DNA of 46,211 nt from Candidatus Poribacteria bacterium (GTDB lineage Bacteria > Poribacteria > WGA-4E > WGA-3G). The notes beneath the pieces were generated by a model, which was given only the letters and a program-made list of their open reading frames with translations, was not told the DNA's origin and ran no database searches. The position numbers and the translations under genes were made by a program. Below, one piece after another: positions 23,672 to 31,790 of this stretch. Position 1 is the stretch's first letter. Every line of letters starts with the position of its first letter. Location: contig JAJDTJ010000114.1 of the NCBI GenBank assembly GCA_022827225.1, forward strand, positions 1 through 46,211. Direction: 5' to 3'.

Positions 23672-24652
23672 TTAGCTTGCTGCCATCATAGCGGCACGGC
23701 TGACGAGGTTCTGTGTTAGCGTCACCTTATAGGCGTTGTCGTTCAAGGGTTGTGCGTCCTTGACGGCATCGGAGCCTGCCTGCCTGCTGACTGTTTCGTT
23801 AATCATCTTACCGGTAAGTGCGGCTTCGGCTTCTTTGGACCGCCAGGGTGCGGGTGCGACTCCACCGAGAACGATGCTCGTGGATACGCAGGTCGTCCCA
23901 TTCATTTCAAAGACCCCTGCCACGCTTGCCAATGCGAAGTCTGGTGCGCCTTTCTCGCGTGCTTTCAGGTAAAAGCTCTTCGTATTCGGTTTTGCAGGCG
24001 GTACCTGAACTTCAACGACAATTTCGTTGGGTTGCAGCACGTTTTCTCGGAACGGGTTCGCTGCGGGTAAGGTAAAGAAATCCTCAAGAGACATCGTTTT
24101 CTCACCTTCGGGTCCGACGATTTTGACCGATGCGCCGAGTGCGATAAGTGCGGGTGCGAGGTCCGAGGGATGGACAATATAGACAGGATCGCCGCCGAGG
24201 ATGGCGTGGTATTTGCTCAAGCCGTCAACGGCGAAGCAGATGTCTCCGCCCTTTTTAAGGCAACTGGTTGCTTCATCACGGTAATACCAGCAGCGTGGAC
24301 GTTGACAGAGGTTCCCGCCGAGTGTGCCGACGTTTCGGATCTGTGGCGTAGCGACGGATCCGGCAGCTTCCGCTAAGACGGTGTAGTGATGCCGAATTGT
24401 TGGATGCTTCGCGATGTCAGCGACGGTGGTTAAGGCACCGATTGTTAAGCCTGCTGCGTCTGCCTTGATGCCCTCCATACCGGGTAAGGTTTTAAGATTG
24501 ATGAGCGTTTTCGGGGTCTCAATGTACTCCTTGAGTTCAGCGAGCAGGTCCGTGCCACCGGCGATAAGCATAACTTCGCCCCACCGACTGTCGCTCAGCA
24601 ATGTGGTGACCTGTTCTAGGCTGGTGGCGTTGACGTAACTAAATTTTTCCAT
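23672..24652 (-). CDS. Molybdenum hydroxylase FAD-binding subunit, with four-Cys insertion
   Basis: 326 aa; the medium subunit that passes electrons through FAD. Seen: FAD motifs LIAGGTDLLAEL (29-40) and VGTLGGNLCQRPRCWYY (108-124), and a C-terminal CO dehydrogenase flavoprotein-like domain (ASVAGVFEMNG, VLGGVAPAPWRSKEAE). Cysteines at 116, 121, 131 and 139 match the pattern of subunits that hold an extra [4Fe-4S] cluster, such as E. coli PaoB and 4-hydroxybenzoyl-CoA reductase beta. Cluster presence is inference. AAAGGAAAA precedes the ATG. Sits between the large subunit and the small Cys-rich gene. Confidence 0.92.
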   Translation of the reverse strand: MEKFSYVNATSLEQVTTLLSDSRWGEVMLIAGGTDLLAELKEYIETPKTLINLKTLPGMEGIKADAAGLTIGALTTVADIAKHPTIRHHYTVLAEAAGSVATPQIRNVGTLGGNLCQRPRCWYYRDEATSCLKKGGDICFAVDGLSKYHAILGGDPVYIVHPSDLAPALIALGASVKIVGPEGEKTMSLEDFFTLPAANPFRENVLQPNEIVVEVQVPPAKPNTKSFYLKAREKGAPDFALASVAGVFEMNGTTCVSTSIVLGGVAPAPWRSKEAEAALTGKMINETVSRQAGSDAVKDAQPLNDNAYKVTLTQNLVSRAAMMAAS

Positions 24653-24692
24653 TTTTCTAATTTTCCTTTGTTACGAAAAACGTTTTTCTCCG

Positions 24693-26813
24693 TTATGCCT
24701 TTTTCTCGGCAAGTGCGGTGAGAATCTTATCGGGCGTTATCGGTAGCGATCGAATCCGAACCCCGATTGCGTTGTAAACGGCGTTTGCGATAGCCCCGGG
24801 TGTCGGGATACATGGGGGTTCACCGACCCCTGTAACCTTGCGGTGTGTATCAAAGACGATAGATTTGATCTCAGGTATCTCGAAAGTTCCGGGGACTTTG
24901 TAGTCCTCAAGGTTTGCGTTGAGCATCCGCCCGGTTTGTGCGTCCATGAAGCGTTCTTCAAGGAGTGCTTGTCCTAACCCCATGATAACGCCTCCGTTAA
25001 TCTGGCTCTCGGTTGTCAATCGGTTGATTGCCAATCCGCAATCCTGAACGGCGACAATTTTAATAACGCTGATGGCGCCGGTCTCTGTATCGATTTCAAC
25101 TTCAGCGAACTGCGTGCCTGCGACGCCGCCTTGACGGAGTTCTCGATCCCAATGCCCACCTTCACTGATGCTCTCCATACCGAGTTGTCCGGTTGCGAGT
25201 TCCCATTTAATAGTTTTTGTCCTATCGGAGACGACGTAGATCGTGCGGTTGCCGACGCGTAGGTCTTCCACGGGAGCCTCAAGTTGGGGTGCGACGCGTT
25301 GAAACAATTTCTGTTTTGCTGCTGCTGCCGCCGTTTTGATGACGGGTGCGACAGATGCTGTTGTCTGACTGCCGCCGCTACCGCCGGAGGGGAGTCCGGG
25401 TCCACTATCGCCGACCTTTACGGTAATATCGGTTGGATTGAGTCCGAGTTCTTCGGCGACGATAATAGCAATTGCGGTACGGATACCTGTCCCGATGTCT
25501 TGTGTTCCGGTGACGGCTTCGACGGTACCGTCGGCATTAATAGTGACACGCGCTTGTGTGCCGTCTCCGCCGCCGCCGCCCCACTGACCGCTGCCGACAC
25601 CGATGCCATGTTTTTTTACACTTGTGCCGGAACCGGGTACACTGTTACGACGGTGCCATCCGATCTCTTGTGCGCCGAGGGTGTATTGTGCCTGTCGAAC
25701 TTCACTCGGGTCGTTGATACGTCGGAATTCGAGAGGGTTCATTCCGAGTTTCTCGGCGAGTTCATCCATCAAGGAATCCATAGCAAATGCGCCTTGTGGG
25801 TGTCCTGGTGCACGCATTGCGCGTTGGTTGCCGACGTTAACGGTGACGTTCCTCCGTTCAGCGCGCACGTTTGGTACATGATAGACGTAAGGCGCTTGAA
25901 AACCTGCGCCGCTTGAGATTCCGCCTGTGCCGTAGCCTTTCATATCGTAGGCGATGATCCGTCCGTCGCTTGTTGCGCCTGCGCGTACGTGCTGTGTCAT
26001 CGAAGGACGGTTACCTGCGACGAGGTGTTCGGCTTTCCGAGTGAGCATCAGTTTGACGGGTCTACCTGTGGTGCGAGCCAAGTCCGCTGCGGTGCGTCCT
26101 TCTACCCCCGGTCCGAATTTGCTACCGAAACCGCCGCCCATATGCTCTGTGATGACTCTGACTTGGTTCGCTGGCAGATTGAAGCGGCCTGCTAAATCGT
26201 TGCGGACCCCAAAAACGCCTTGTGTGGATGCCCAAACGGTTAGATTCTCATCATCTTCCCATTCGGCGACGTGTCCATGTGTTTCCAAACAGACGTGCGT
26301 TTGGACAGGTGCATGATAGGTCGCCTCGACTTCAACGGCGGCTTGCTCAAACCCTGCGTTGATGTCGCCTTCTTCTCTGACGTTCGGTGCGCTCTGGTTT
26401 CCTACCCAATCTTCTCGGATCTGTGGCGCGTTTTCTGCCATTGCGTCTGCTTCTGTGACGACAGACGGTAGTTCTTCGAGATCGACACGGATACGCCGGA
26501 TTGCGTCTCTGGCGATGTCATCTGTCTCTGCTGCGACTGCTGCGATCTCTTGTCCTTGGTAACGAATTTTTCTGCCAACTTCAACGAGTGGTAAAACTGC
26601 TTTGACACCGGGCATCGCTTCCGCTTCGCTTAGGTCTAAATCGACAACATTTGCGTGTGCGACTTCGGAACGTAAGATGCGTCCGTAAAGCATTCCCGGT
26701 CTATTAATATCAAAGGTATACTTCGCTTTTCCTGTAACCTTGTCTTTACCTGACAAACGGGGTATCCGTTTGCCGATAAGACGAGATTCACTTGCTTCTC
26801 CCCATGATGCCAT
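24693..26813 (-). CDS. Molybdenum hydroxylase large (molybdopterin-binding) subunit, xanthine/aldehyde oxidase family
   Basis: 706 aa from the ATG at 26813, which has AGGAGG upstream; an earlier in-frame start at 26834 does not. Holds the Mo-pterin active site. Seen: IPRLSGKDKVTGKAKYTFD start, GGGFGSKFGPG, RAPGHPQGAFAMDSLMDELA, GTQDIGTGIRTAIA, GGSGGSQTTASVAP and GVGEPPCIPTPGAIANAV, whose Glu is the catalytic base. The AYRCSFR loop of form I CO dehydrogenase is absent, so CO oxidation is unlikely; an aldehyde or N-heterocycle is more likely. It has no Tat signal and probably travels with the 2Fe-2S subunit. Confidence 0.95.
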   Translation of the reverse strand: MASWGEASESRLIGKRIPRLSGKDKVTGKAKYTFDINRPGMLYGRILRSEVAHANVVDLDLSEAEAMPGVKAVLPLVEVGRKIRYQGQEIAAVAAETDDIARDAIRRIRVDLEELPSVVTEADAMAENAPQIREDWVGNQSAPNVREEGDINAGFEQAAVEVEATYHAPVQTHVCLETHGHVAEWEDDENLTVWASTQGVFGVRNDLAGRFNLPANQVRVITEHMGGGFGSKFGPGVEGRTAADLARTTGRPVKLMLTRKAEHLVAGNRPSMTQHVRAGATSDGRIIAYDMKGYGTGGISSGAGFQAPYVYHVPNVRAERRNVTVNVGNQRAMRAPGHPQGAFAMDSLMDELAEKLGMNPLEFRRINDPSEVRQAQYTLGAQEIGWHRRNSVPGSGTSVKKHGIGVGSGQWGGGGGDGTQARVTINADGTVEAVTGTQDIGTGIRTAIAIIVAEELGLNPTDITVKVGDSGPGLPSGGSGGSQTTASVAPVIKTAAAAAKQKLFQRVAPQLEAPVEDLRVGNRTIYVVSDRTKTIKWELATGQLGMESISEGGHWDRELRQGGVAGTQFAEVEIDTETGAISVIKIVAVQDCGLAINRLTTESQINGGVIMGLGQALLEERFMDAQTGRMLNANLEDYKVPGTFEIPEIKSIVFDTHRKVTGVGEPPCIPTPGAIANAVYNAIGVRIRSLPITPDKILTALAEKKA

Positions 26814-26903
26814 GCGTTTTCCTCCTATGGACACTCACTCCGATGGCGGAGTAGGTTTTGTGTCCTGCAAGCTGTGGCTTGCTTTCAATAACAACGATAG
26901 GAA

Positions 26904-27545
26904 TCACATCTTCCGTGATGCGGTTTTGACAGCATCAAAGATGAACGGATAGGTGCCACAGCGGCACGTATTTCCGGACAGACCGACTTTGATGTCTTCG
27001 AGTGTCGGTTTTGTGTTTTCGCTCAAGAGTGCTGCGGATGAGACGACGAAACCGGGTGTGCAGAACCCGCACATCAGTGCATCGTGCTGTACAAATGCTT
27101 CTTGGACGGGGTGCAGGTCGTCGCCGTCTGCTAAACCTTCGACGGTTGTTATCTGTTTGTCCTGTGCGTCCATCGCTAACATCATACAGGCGTAGACAGT
27201 TTTTCCGTCTATCATGACGGTACAGCCACCACATTCGCCTCGGTCGCAAATCAGTTTGGCACCGGTTAAGTCAATGTTTGTTCCGCTGGTATCAATTCCG
27301 TCGCGTAAAACGGTTAGAAGGGTTGTACGCGCTTCAACTTCAACTTGATACGGTTTTCCGTTGATATTGAGTTGAATTGTTGCGCTGGCAACAGCCTCCT
27401 CCGTTTGGGCTTCAGCTGCTTTTTCGCTGCCGATCAAAACGCTGGGTGCGACGGTCGCGGCAACAGTCCCGGTCCCTACGCCTTTCAAGAAGTTCCGGCG
27501 GGAGATGTTCGTCCCCTGTTTTTTCTCTTTATCTTTATCAGGCAT
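26904..27545 (-). CDS. Molybdenum hydroxylase 2Fe-2S subunit with Tat signal
   Basis: 213 aa. Seen: twin-arginine motif SRRNFLKG (15-22) with a hydrophobic stretch and AEAQ cleavage region near 44-47; plant-type [2Fe-2S] cysteines 100, 105, 108 and 120 (CDRGECGGC...C); second cluster cysteines 159, 162, 194 and 196 (CGFCTPG, CRCGTYP). Together with the subunits downstream this is a heterotrimeric molybdenum hydroxylase; a Tat signal on the small subunit is the arrangement of periplasmic PaoABC of E. coli. First gene of the operon, divergent from trxA. Molybdopterin could come from the moaD-moaE pair at 34.2 kb. Confidence 0.95.
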   Translation of the reverse strand: MPDKDKEKKQGTNISRRNFLKGVGTGTVAATVAPSVLIGSEKAAEAQTEEAVASATIQLNINGKPYQVEVEARTTLLTVLRDGIDTSGTNIDLTGAKLICDRGECGGCTVMIDGKTVYACMMLAMDAQDKQITTVEGLADGDDLHPVQEAFVQHDALMCGFCTPGFVVSSAALLSENTKPTLEDIKVGLSGNTCRCGTYPFIFDAVKTASRKM

Positions 27546-27686
27546 GCGGTACCTCCTTACAATTGTGAGTTCAGATAATATTTATGGCATTAACTGGACA
27601 ATCTTTTATCCTTCAATTTCGGACACTATATCATATTTTATATTTTTTATCAAGAAAAAAAATAAGAAACTGAAACTGAAAATTGA

Positions 27687-27716
27687 TTGGCAATTTTTTA
27701 TGAAATAGGGTATCAT
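27687..27716 (+). promoter_or_regulatory. Sigma-70-type promoter for thioredoxin
   Basis: TTGGCA (27687-27692), 18-bp spacer, TATCAT (27711-27716), each 5/6 to consensus, in the AT-rich divergent region between the molybdenum hydroxylase operon and trxA. Leader about 80 nt, with GGAGGCGGTTTCGCC near 27757-27771. Confidence 0.5.
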
Positions 27717-27802
27717 ATTAAAAAGGAATTTTTGGAATAAATATTATTTTTTTACGGAGGCGGTTTCGCCTACAAGATACTAAACTCTAATAAGGAGCTA
27801 TC

Positions 27803-28135
27803 ATGGCTGAGAATACGTTTGAAATTACGGACGATACTTTTGAAGGTATGGTGATTACATCAGATACACCTGTGGTTGTTGATTTTTGGGCGGAGTGGTG
27901 CGGTCCGTGCAAAATGATTGCACCCATTTTGGAAGAACTCGCCGCGGAAAATTCGGAGACTTTCAAAGTTGGGAAAGTCAATGTTGACGACAACCGCCAG
28001 ACAGCGATGCAATATAACGTTCGGAGTATCCCGACACTGCTGATATTCAAAGATGGACAAGTTGTACCGAATGGACAGATTGTTGGTGCGATGCCCAAAG
28101 AGGCACTGAAAAAGAAAATCTTAGATGTCCTATAA
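27803..28135 (+). CDS. trxA: Thioredoxin
   Basis: 110 aa, the normal thioredoxin length. Cytoplasmic dithiol reductant. Seen: VVVDFWAEWCGPCKMIAPIL with active-site Cys33 and Cys36, the cis-proline region RSIPTLLIFKDGQVV, and the C-terminal helix GAMPKEALKKKI. No signal peptide. AAGGAG lies 7 nt before the ATG. A terminator hairpin follows at 28149-28205, so it is likely a single-gene transcript. Confidence 0.97.
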   Translation: MAENTFEITDDTFEGMVITSDTPVVVDFWAEWCGPCKMIAPILEELAAENSETFKVGKVNVDDNRQTAMQYNVRSIPTLLIFKDGQVVPNGQIVGAMPKEALKKKILDVL

Positions 28136-28148
28136 ATCCTTGCCCTTG

Positions 28149-28205
28149 AAATGGAAGGTTGGAAGATTCGGGATTGTTGTTCCCTTCTACCCTTCCATTT
28201 TTTTT
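28149..28205 (+). terminator. Intrinsic terminator of trxA
   Basis: AAATGGAAGG (28149-28158) pairs with CCTTCCATTT (28191-28200), with an inner GGGA/TCCC pair, and is followed by T residues to 28205. It lies 14 nt after the trxA stop and inside the longest reading frame of the next gene, arguing that the next gene starts further downstream. Confidence 0.75.
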
Positions 28206-28219
28206 CCGTCCGGTTTGCT

Positions 28220-29506
28220 ATGTTTTGGAAACTTGCCTATAACGCCTTCGCTGTGCCAACGATGTTCGTCGGTTTTCACTGCGCTGGGTGCTGCAATCCT
28301 AAAATCCGAGAAGGTATCGAAGGGCGCAAACGGATATTTTCGGAACTGGCTGACCAACTCCAGAGGGCGCGAGATTTAGAGAAAACGGCGTGGTTCCATT
28401 TCACCTCTGTCGGTGAGTTTGAACAGTCGAAACCACTGATTGAAGCGATCTATGCGGAGATCCGAATTGTTTTAACCTTTTTCTCACCGTCCGTTGCGCC
28501 GAATGCGAAATCCTACCCTTATGCCGATGCTGCTGTTTACCTACCTTTAGACACACCGCGTAACGCTGAACGTTTAATGCGGCTCATTGAACCGGCGTTG
28601 ATCGTCTTTTCTAAATTCGATATTTGGCCCAACCTTGTCTGGAAAGCCTCTAAGCACGATATCCCGATTATTGTGGTCGCAGGGACGTTGCACGCCGAAT
28701 CGAAACGGTTATCCGGTTTTGCGAGACCGTTTTTTCGGAGTGTGCACCGGCATATCGGTGTGCATTGTGCGATTTCGGAGGCGGATGCGGTACGTTTTCA
28801 AGAGCTCTGCTCATCGGAACACGAGATTGTTGTTACAGGGGATACGCGTTATGAACAGGTTTACCGACGGGCTGTCTCTGTTGAACCCGACGCGGAATTT
28901 TTTCCGGGACAGGGAAGCCTAAAGCGTCCTATCCTCATCGCTGGCAGTACATACACTGAGGATGAGAGGGTGTTATTGCCTGCGTATCAGCTGCTACGGA
29001 GAAACACACCAGATAATCATCCGCATCTAATCCTCGTTCCGCATGAACCGACACCTGAACGGATAAAAGAGATTGGTGGACATCTGGCGCGCGAGCGATT
29101 GGAGCATCTCTGTTTCTCTGAGCTCACGCCTGATGTAGATTTGTCGGCAGTGGATGTCCTTATTGTTGATACTGTAGGACTGCTTGCGAAGTTGTATCGG
29201 TTGGCAGATATTGCGTTTGTCGGTGGGAGTTTCCGTGGGAGTGTTCACAATGTGATGGAACCGGCTGCGATGGCGAAACCTGTTATTTTGGGTCCGACGA
29301 TCCAGAATGCACATGAGGCATCTCTGCTTGTGGATCGTGGTGGCGCGAAATTGGTTCGGACTGCGCAAGAATTGGCAGACGCTATCACGGTGTGGTTAGA
29401 CGATGCGGATGCGCGGACGACAGCAGGCGATATCGGCAAGCAGTTGATTGAGGAGAATCTGGGCGCGGTGGATCGGACTTTGATGCATTTGCGGAAATAT
29501 ATTTGA
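28220..29506 (+). CDS. waaA: 3-deoxy-D-manno-octulosonic acid (Kdo) transferase
   Basis: 428 aa from the ATG at 28220, the usual length; the frame extends to 28151 but that part is the trxA terminator. Transfers Kdo from CMP-Kdo to lipid A on the cytoplasmic face of the inner membrane. Seen: WKLAYNAFAVPTMFV membrane-associated N-terminus, WFHFTSVGEFEQSKPLI (family ASVGE motif), DIWPNLVWKA, CAISEADAVRF, VTGDTRYEQV, ILIAGSTYTEDERVLLPAY, and VDTVGLLAKLYRLADIAFVGGSF with downstream HNVMEPAAMAKPVI. Implies LPS or Kdo-lipid A. No strong ribosome binding site is visible. Catalytic Glu of the GEFEQSKP region is present. Confidence 0.93.
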   Translation: MFWKLAYNAFAVPTMFVGFHCAGCCNPKIREGIEGRKRIFSELADQLQRARDLEKTAWFHFTSVGEFEQSKPLIEAIYAEIRIVLTFFSPSVAPNAKSYPYADAAVYLPLDTPRNAERLMRLIEPALIVFSKFDIWPNLVWKASKHDIPIIVVAGTLHAESKRLSGFARPFFRSVHRHIGVHCAISEADAVRFQELCSSEHEIVVTGDTRYEQVYRRAVSVEPDAEFFPGQGSLKRPILIAGSTYTEDERVLLPAYQLLRRNTPDNHPHLILVPHEPTPERIKEIGGHLARERLEHLCFSELTPDVDLSAVDVLIVDTVGLLAKLYRLADIAFVGGSFRGSVHNVMEPAAMAKPVILGPTIQNAHEASLLVDRGGAKLVRTAQELADAITVWLDDADARTTAGDIGKQLIEENLGAVDRTLMHLRKYI

Positions 29507-29730
29507 GAAAGAAATAGAAAAGAAGAGGGAGAAGGTATAAGAACAAAGTTCTGTGCGTTCCTTTTGTGTCAGGGTTCCTTCTGCCTCACGGATTTTTAGC
29601 GTGTCTAATCAACTTTGTCGGTTTGTAGTACTCATGTGTCCCTCGGTTTGTTATAAGACTCCTATCGTTTGGACGATTCGTTCCACATTTCGGTCGAATT
29701 CTCAAGGGGCATTGGATGCTTATAGATATA
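29507..29730. other. Non-coding gap
   Basis: No gene, repeat or clear regulatory signal recognised between the Kdo transferase stop and the 3' end of the broken Rpn-like gene. A plus-strand frame of 96 codons from 29553 has no ribosome binding site and Cys/Ser/Arg-rich composition, and overlaps the pseudogene. Confidence 0.4.
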
Positions 29731-30479
29731 TCAATCGCTATTTTCTGTTAAAACCTGTGCGAAGTCGTCGAGCGTTTCTGCAAGGATCGCAGCGCGATGT
29801 AATTGTGCAAGCCGATCTAAGTCGTCAATTGTCTCAAGTGTAGGTTTGAAGACGGTCGCTGCATACGGCTTTAATCGGAGCGTAAGCACCTCAAGAATGT
29901 CTTTCAGGGCGCGTTCTCTGGCACCTTGTTCGATCCCTTGCTCGATGCCTTGTTCGATGCCTTGTTCGATGCCTTGTTCGATGCCTTGCTGTAGTGCTTC
30001 TGCTGCGAAGTGTTCAGAAATAGAAGGGCGTTCCATAGTTTCCTCCGAGATAATATTCAAAATCGTTTCTGGTTCATAGACTAAGCTGCTTAAAACGGCT
30101 AACGTCCCAAGATAAGCGGTTTTGTTGTCTACATTCACGCTATCTACCGTCTGTACGCAACGCCGCAACCATGCCTCTGCACTTACCTCCTTAGGACGTT
30201 TCATCAAGGGTGTAAAAGGCAGAAGCCCGATAGGCTTTGCTTCTAAGATGCTTTGTCCGTCTATCTCAATCAGACGGAAAACTTTGTATCGAGTCAAAAC
30301 CTCATGTCCGGCTATATCTTGTACAAATTGTCCGGTTGGCGCATATCGACTGTGGGTTGTTCCGGTTGGATGAGTTCGATGTCTGTAATGTCAATTGTCT
30401 CGGAACCGAAGCAAAGGTTGACGAAATCTTTAGGAGATATTTCAGCGATTTTCTTAGAGGCCGTATCAAAATTTGCCAC
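29731..30479 (-). pseudogene. Broken Rpn/DUF4351-type (PD-(D/E)XK nuclease-related) gene
   Basis: Two fragments of one gene. N-terminal part: from GTG at 30479 (AAAGG upstream) reading MANFDTASKKIAEISPKDFV to YKI and a TAG at 30314-30312. C-terminal part: in another frame from about 30313, reading AGHEVLTRYKVFRLIEIDGQ to the stop at 29731. The nuclease-core segment expected between them is missing, so this is a deletion plus frame change. The C-terminal fragment includes five 12-bp units encoding EQGI repeats (29923-29990). Family recognition is from memory of DUF4351/Rpn-like proteins common in cyanobacteria and Poribacteria. No active product expected. Confidence 0.75.
29923..29990 (-). repeat. 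12-bp coding tandem repeats (EQGI units)
   Basis: Five to six copies of GAACAAGGCATC-type units, encoding IEQGIEQGIEQG, inside the pseudogene. Such Gln/Glu-rich repeats are common before the C-terminal domain of this family. Confidence 0.8.
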
Positions 30480-30604
30480 TTAAAGCCTTTCGTTGGTTCA
30501 GTACATTTTTTTCAAAGAAATTATAACATATATAAGCAATTTATGTCCATTTTTATCGCCTGAAACTGTGATTCAGATGTCCGAAACTGCGGGCTTTGTG
30601 AAAA

Positions 30605-31645
30605 TTAATTCTGCGTCTCGACTCTGACTGGTAGCTGTATCCGATAGCGGATTGTTAGGGTTGGACGTAGGGTTTCGTCGGTTGCTTCTTTTGAGGTGAA
30701 AATGATGGGTACATTGCCATCTTGTAGGGCGAAGAGGTAACCGTAGTTGTAATCTGGGTTTGCTACCCAGAAACGGACGGCATCGGTGAGGAGTTCGCTT
30801 TTGAATTCATAACGCTTGCCCGCGCCTTGAATTTCGTGTGTGCCGTCAATGCGGTGCGCGACATCTTCGGAACCGTTATAGTCGCTCTCGTTGTCGCCGT
30901 CTATGCCTGACAACATGGCTTGTGCAGGGGGTCTGTTCCACGGGAGTTCGCGATGCAACGCGCTATTATAAGTGAGTTCGTTATCTTCGGCACGCGTTGA
31001 TGTGCCTCTGCCCTCTTTCCACGGGAGCAGGACGCGGCGGTAGAGGACGTTCTGCGCAGCGTCGGTGTCACACTGCTGGACATGTAGACTGATTGTGGCG
31101 TCTAAGACCTGTGCGGGTTCACGGATTCCCATATCTTCAAATGCGTCAAATAGGTCAAAGGCGACGAAAAAGACGCTTCCTGTCGGATCACAGAGGAGCG
31201 TCGGTTCGGCACCGGCATTGTTGTTTCGTGTTTTTCTATCTTTGTTTCCCAATAGTGTGGTGTCCTGCAAACCGCCGGAGAAGGTGACGGCATCGCCTGT
31301 GCCGAAGGTTATTTCGTTTACCGGTGGGAGCGTTATGTCTACCGGCGTTTCGGTGTTTGGAAGCGTAAGGCGATAGGTTTTCTCTACTTTTAGTGGTGTC
31401 GTCATCAATAGGACGCGGTTGAGGCGTTGGTCGAGTAGCGCGTATTCGATTTGAGCATCTGGTGCGATTCGGTAATTATTAATATCTTCGGCTGTTTCTG
31501 CTTGCAATTCTCCGTCGAATTGCAATTGGATTGCGGTTTGGGAAAGTGGGGTTGCTGCTACGAGTTGTGGTGTATCTGCTGCATCGGTGGCTGAAATGTG
31601 GAAAAATAATAGGGACAGGACTATGAGAAACCTAAAAACGATCAA
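30605..31645 (-). CDS. Secreted DNRLRE-domain-like protein
   Basis: 346 aa from TTG at 31645, with GGAGG 6 nt upstream. Signal peptide 1-22 (FLIVLSLLFFHISATDA). Residues about 25-110 look like an SbsA-type Ig module (PQLVAATPLSQTAIQLQFDG). The rest, from AVTFSGGLQDTTLLG to the end, has the DNRLRE pattern: conserved Trp/Tyr in VLYRRVLLPWKEGRG, an internal ELTDAVRFWVANPDYNYGYL and the typical close ATDETLRPTLTIRYR. Such modules are found in extracellular polysaccharide-binding or cell-wall proteins. Exported; ligand unknown. Confidence 0.78.
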   Translation of the reverse strand: MIVFRFLIVLSLLFFHISATDAADTPQLVAATPLSQTAIQLQFDGELQAETAEDINNYRIAPDAQIEYALLDQRLNRVLLMTTPLKVEKTYRLTLPNTETPVDITLPPVNEITFGTGDAVTFSGGLQDTTLLGNKDRKTRNNNAGAEPTLLCDPTGSVFFVAFDLFDAFEDMGIREPAQVLDATISLHVQQCDTDAAQNVLYRRVLLPWKEGRGTSTRAEDNELTYNSALHRELPWNRPPAQAMLSGIDGDNESDYNGSEDVAHRIDGTHEIQGAGKRYEFKSELLTDAVRFWVANPDYNYGYLFALQDGNVPIIFTSKEATDETLRPTLTIRYRIQLPVRVETQN

Positions 31646-31663
31646 AATATACCTCCATTATTG

Positions 31664-31790
31664 TTTGTCGCGACCAAAGTTCGCTCCTACAGAAGATTTT
31701 GTCGCGACCGAAGTTCGCTTCTACGGAAGATTTATCGCGAGTGCATCTCGCTCCTACAGAAGATTTTGTCGCGACCGAAGTTCGCTCCTA
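31664..31790. repeat. Tandem REP-like repeat, four units of about 33 bp
   Basis: Four direct copies of a unit of the form TTTGTCGCGACCGAAGTTCG followed by CTCCTACAGAAGA; unit 3 is divergent (ATCGCGAGTGCATCTCG). The array abuts the stop codon at 31791 and ends 19 bp before the start of the next gene. TCGCGA is self-complementary. No variable spacers, so not a CRISPR array. Confidence 0.75.

Noticed and set aside
24693..26813. Form I CO dehydrogenase assignment for the molybdenum hydroxylase
   Set aside because: The AYRCSFR active-site loop is absent; motifs fit the wider xanthine/aldehyde oxidase family.
28151..28219. N-terminal extension of the Kdo transferase
   Set aside because: Lies in the trxA terminator hairpin and T tract, and adds residues unlike the family.
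29553..29843. 96-codon plus-strand frame
   Set aside because: No ribosome binding site, unusual composition, overlaps the Rpn-like pseudogene on the other strand.
31664..31790. CRISPR-like array
   Set aside because: Units follow each other directly with no unique spacers and there are no cas genes.
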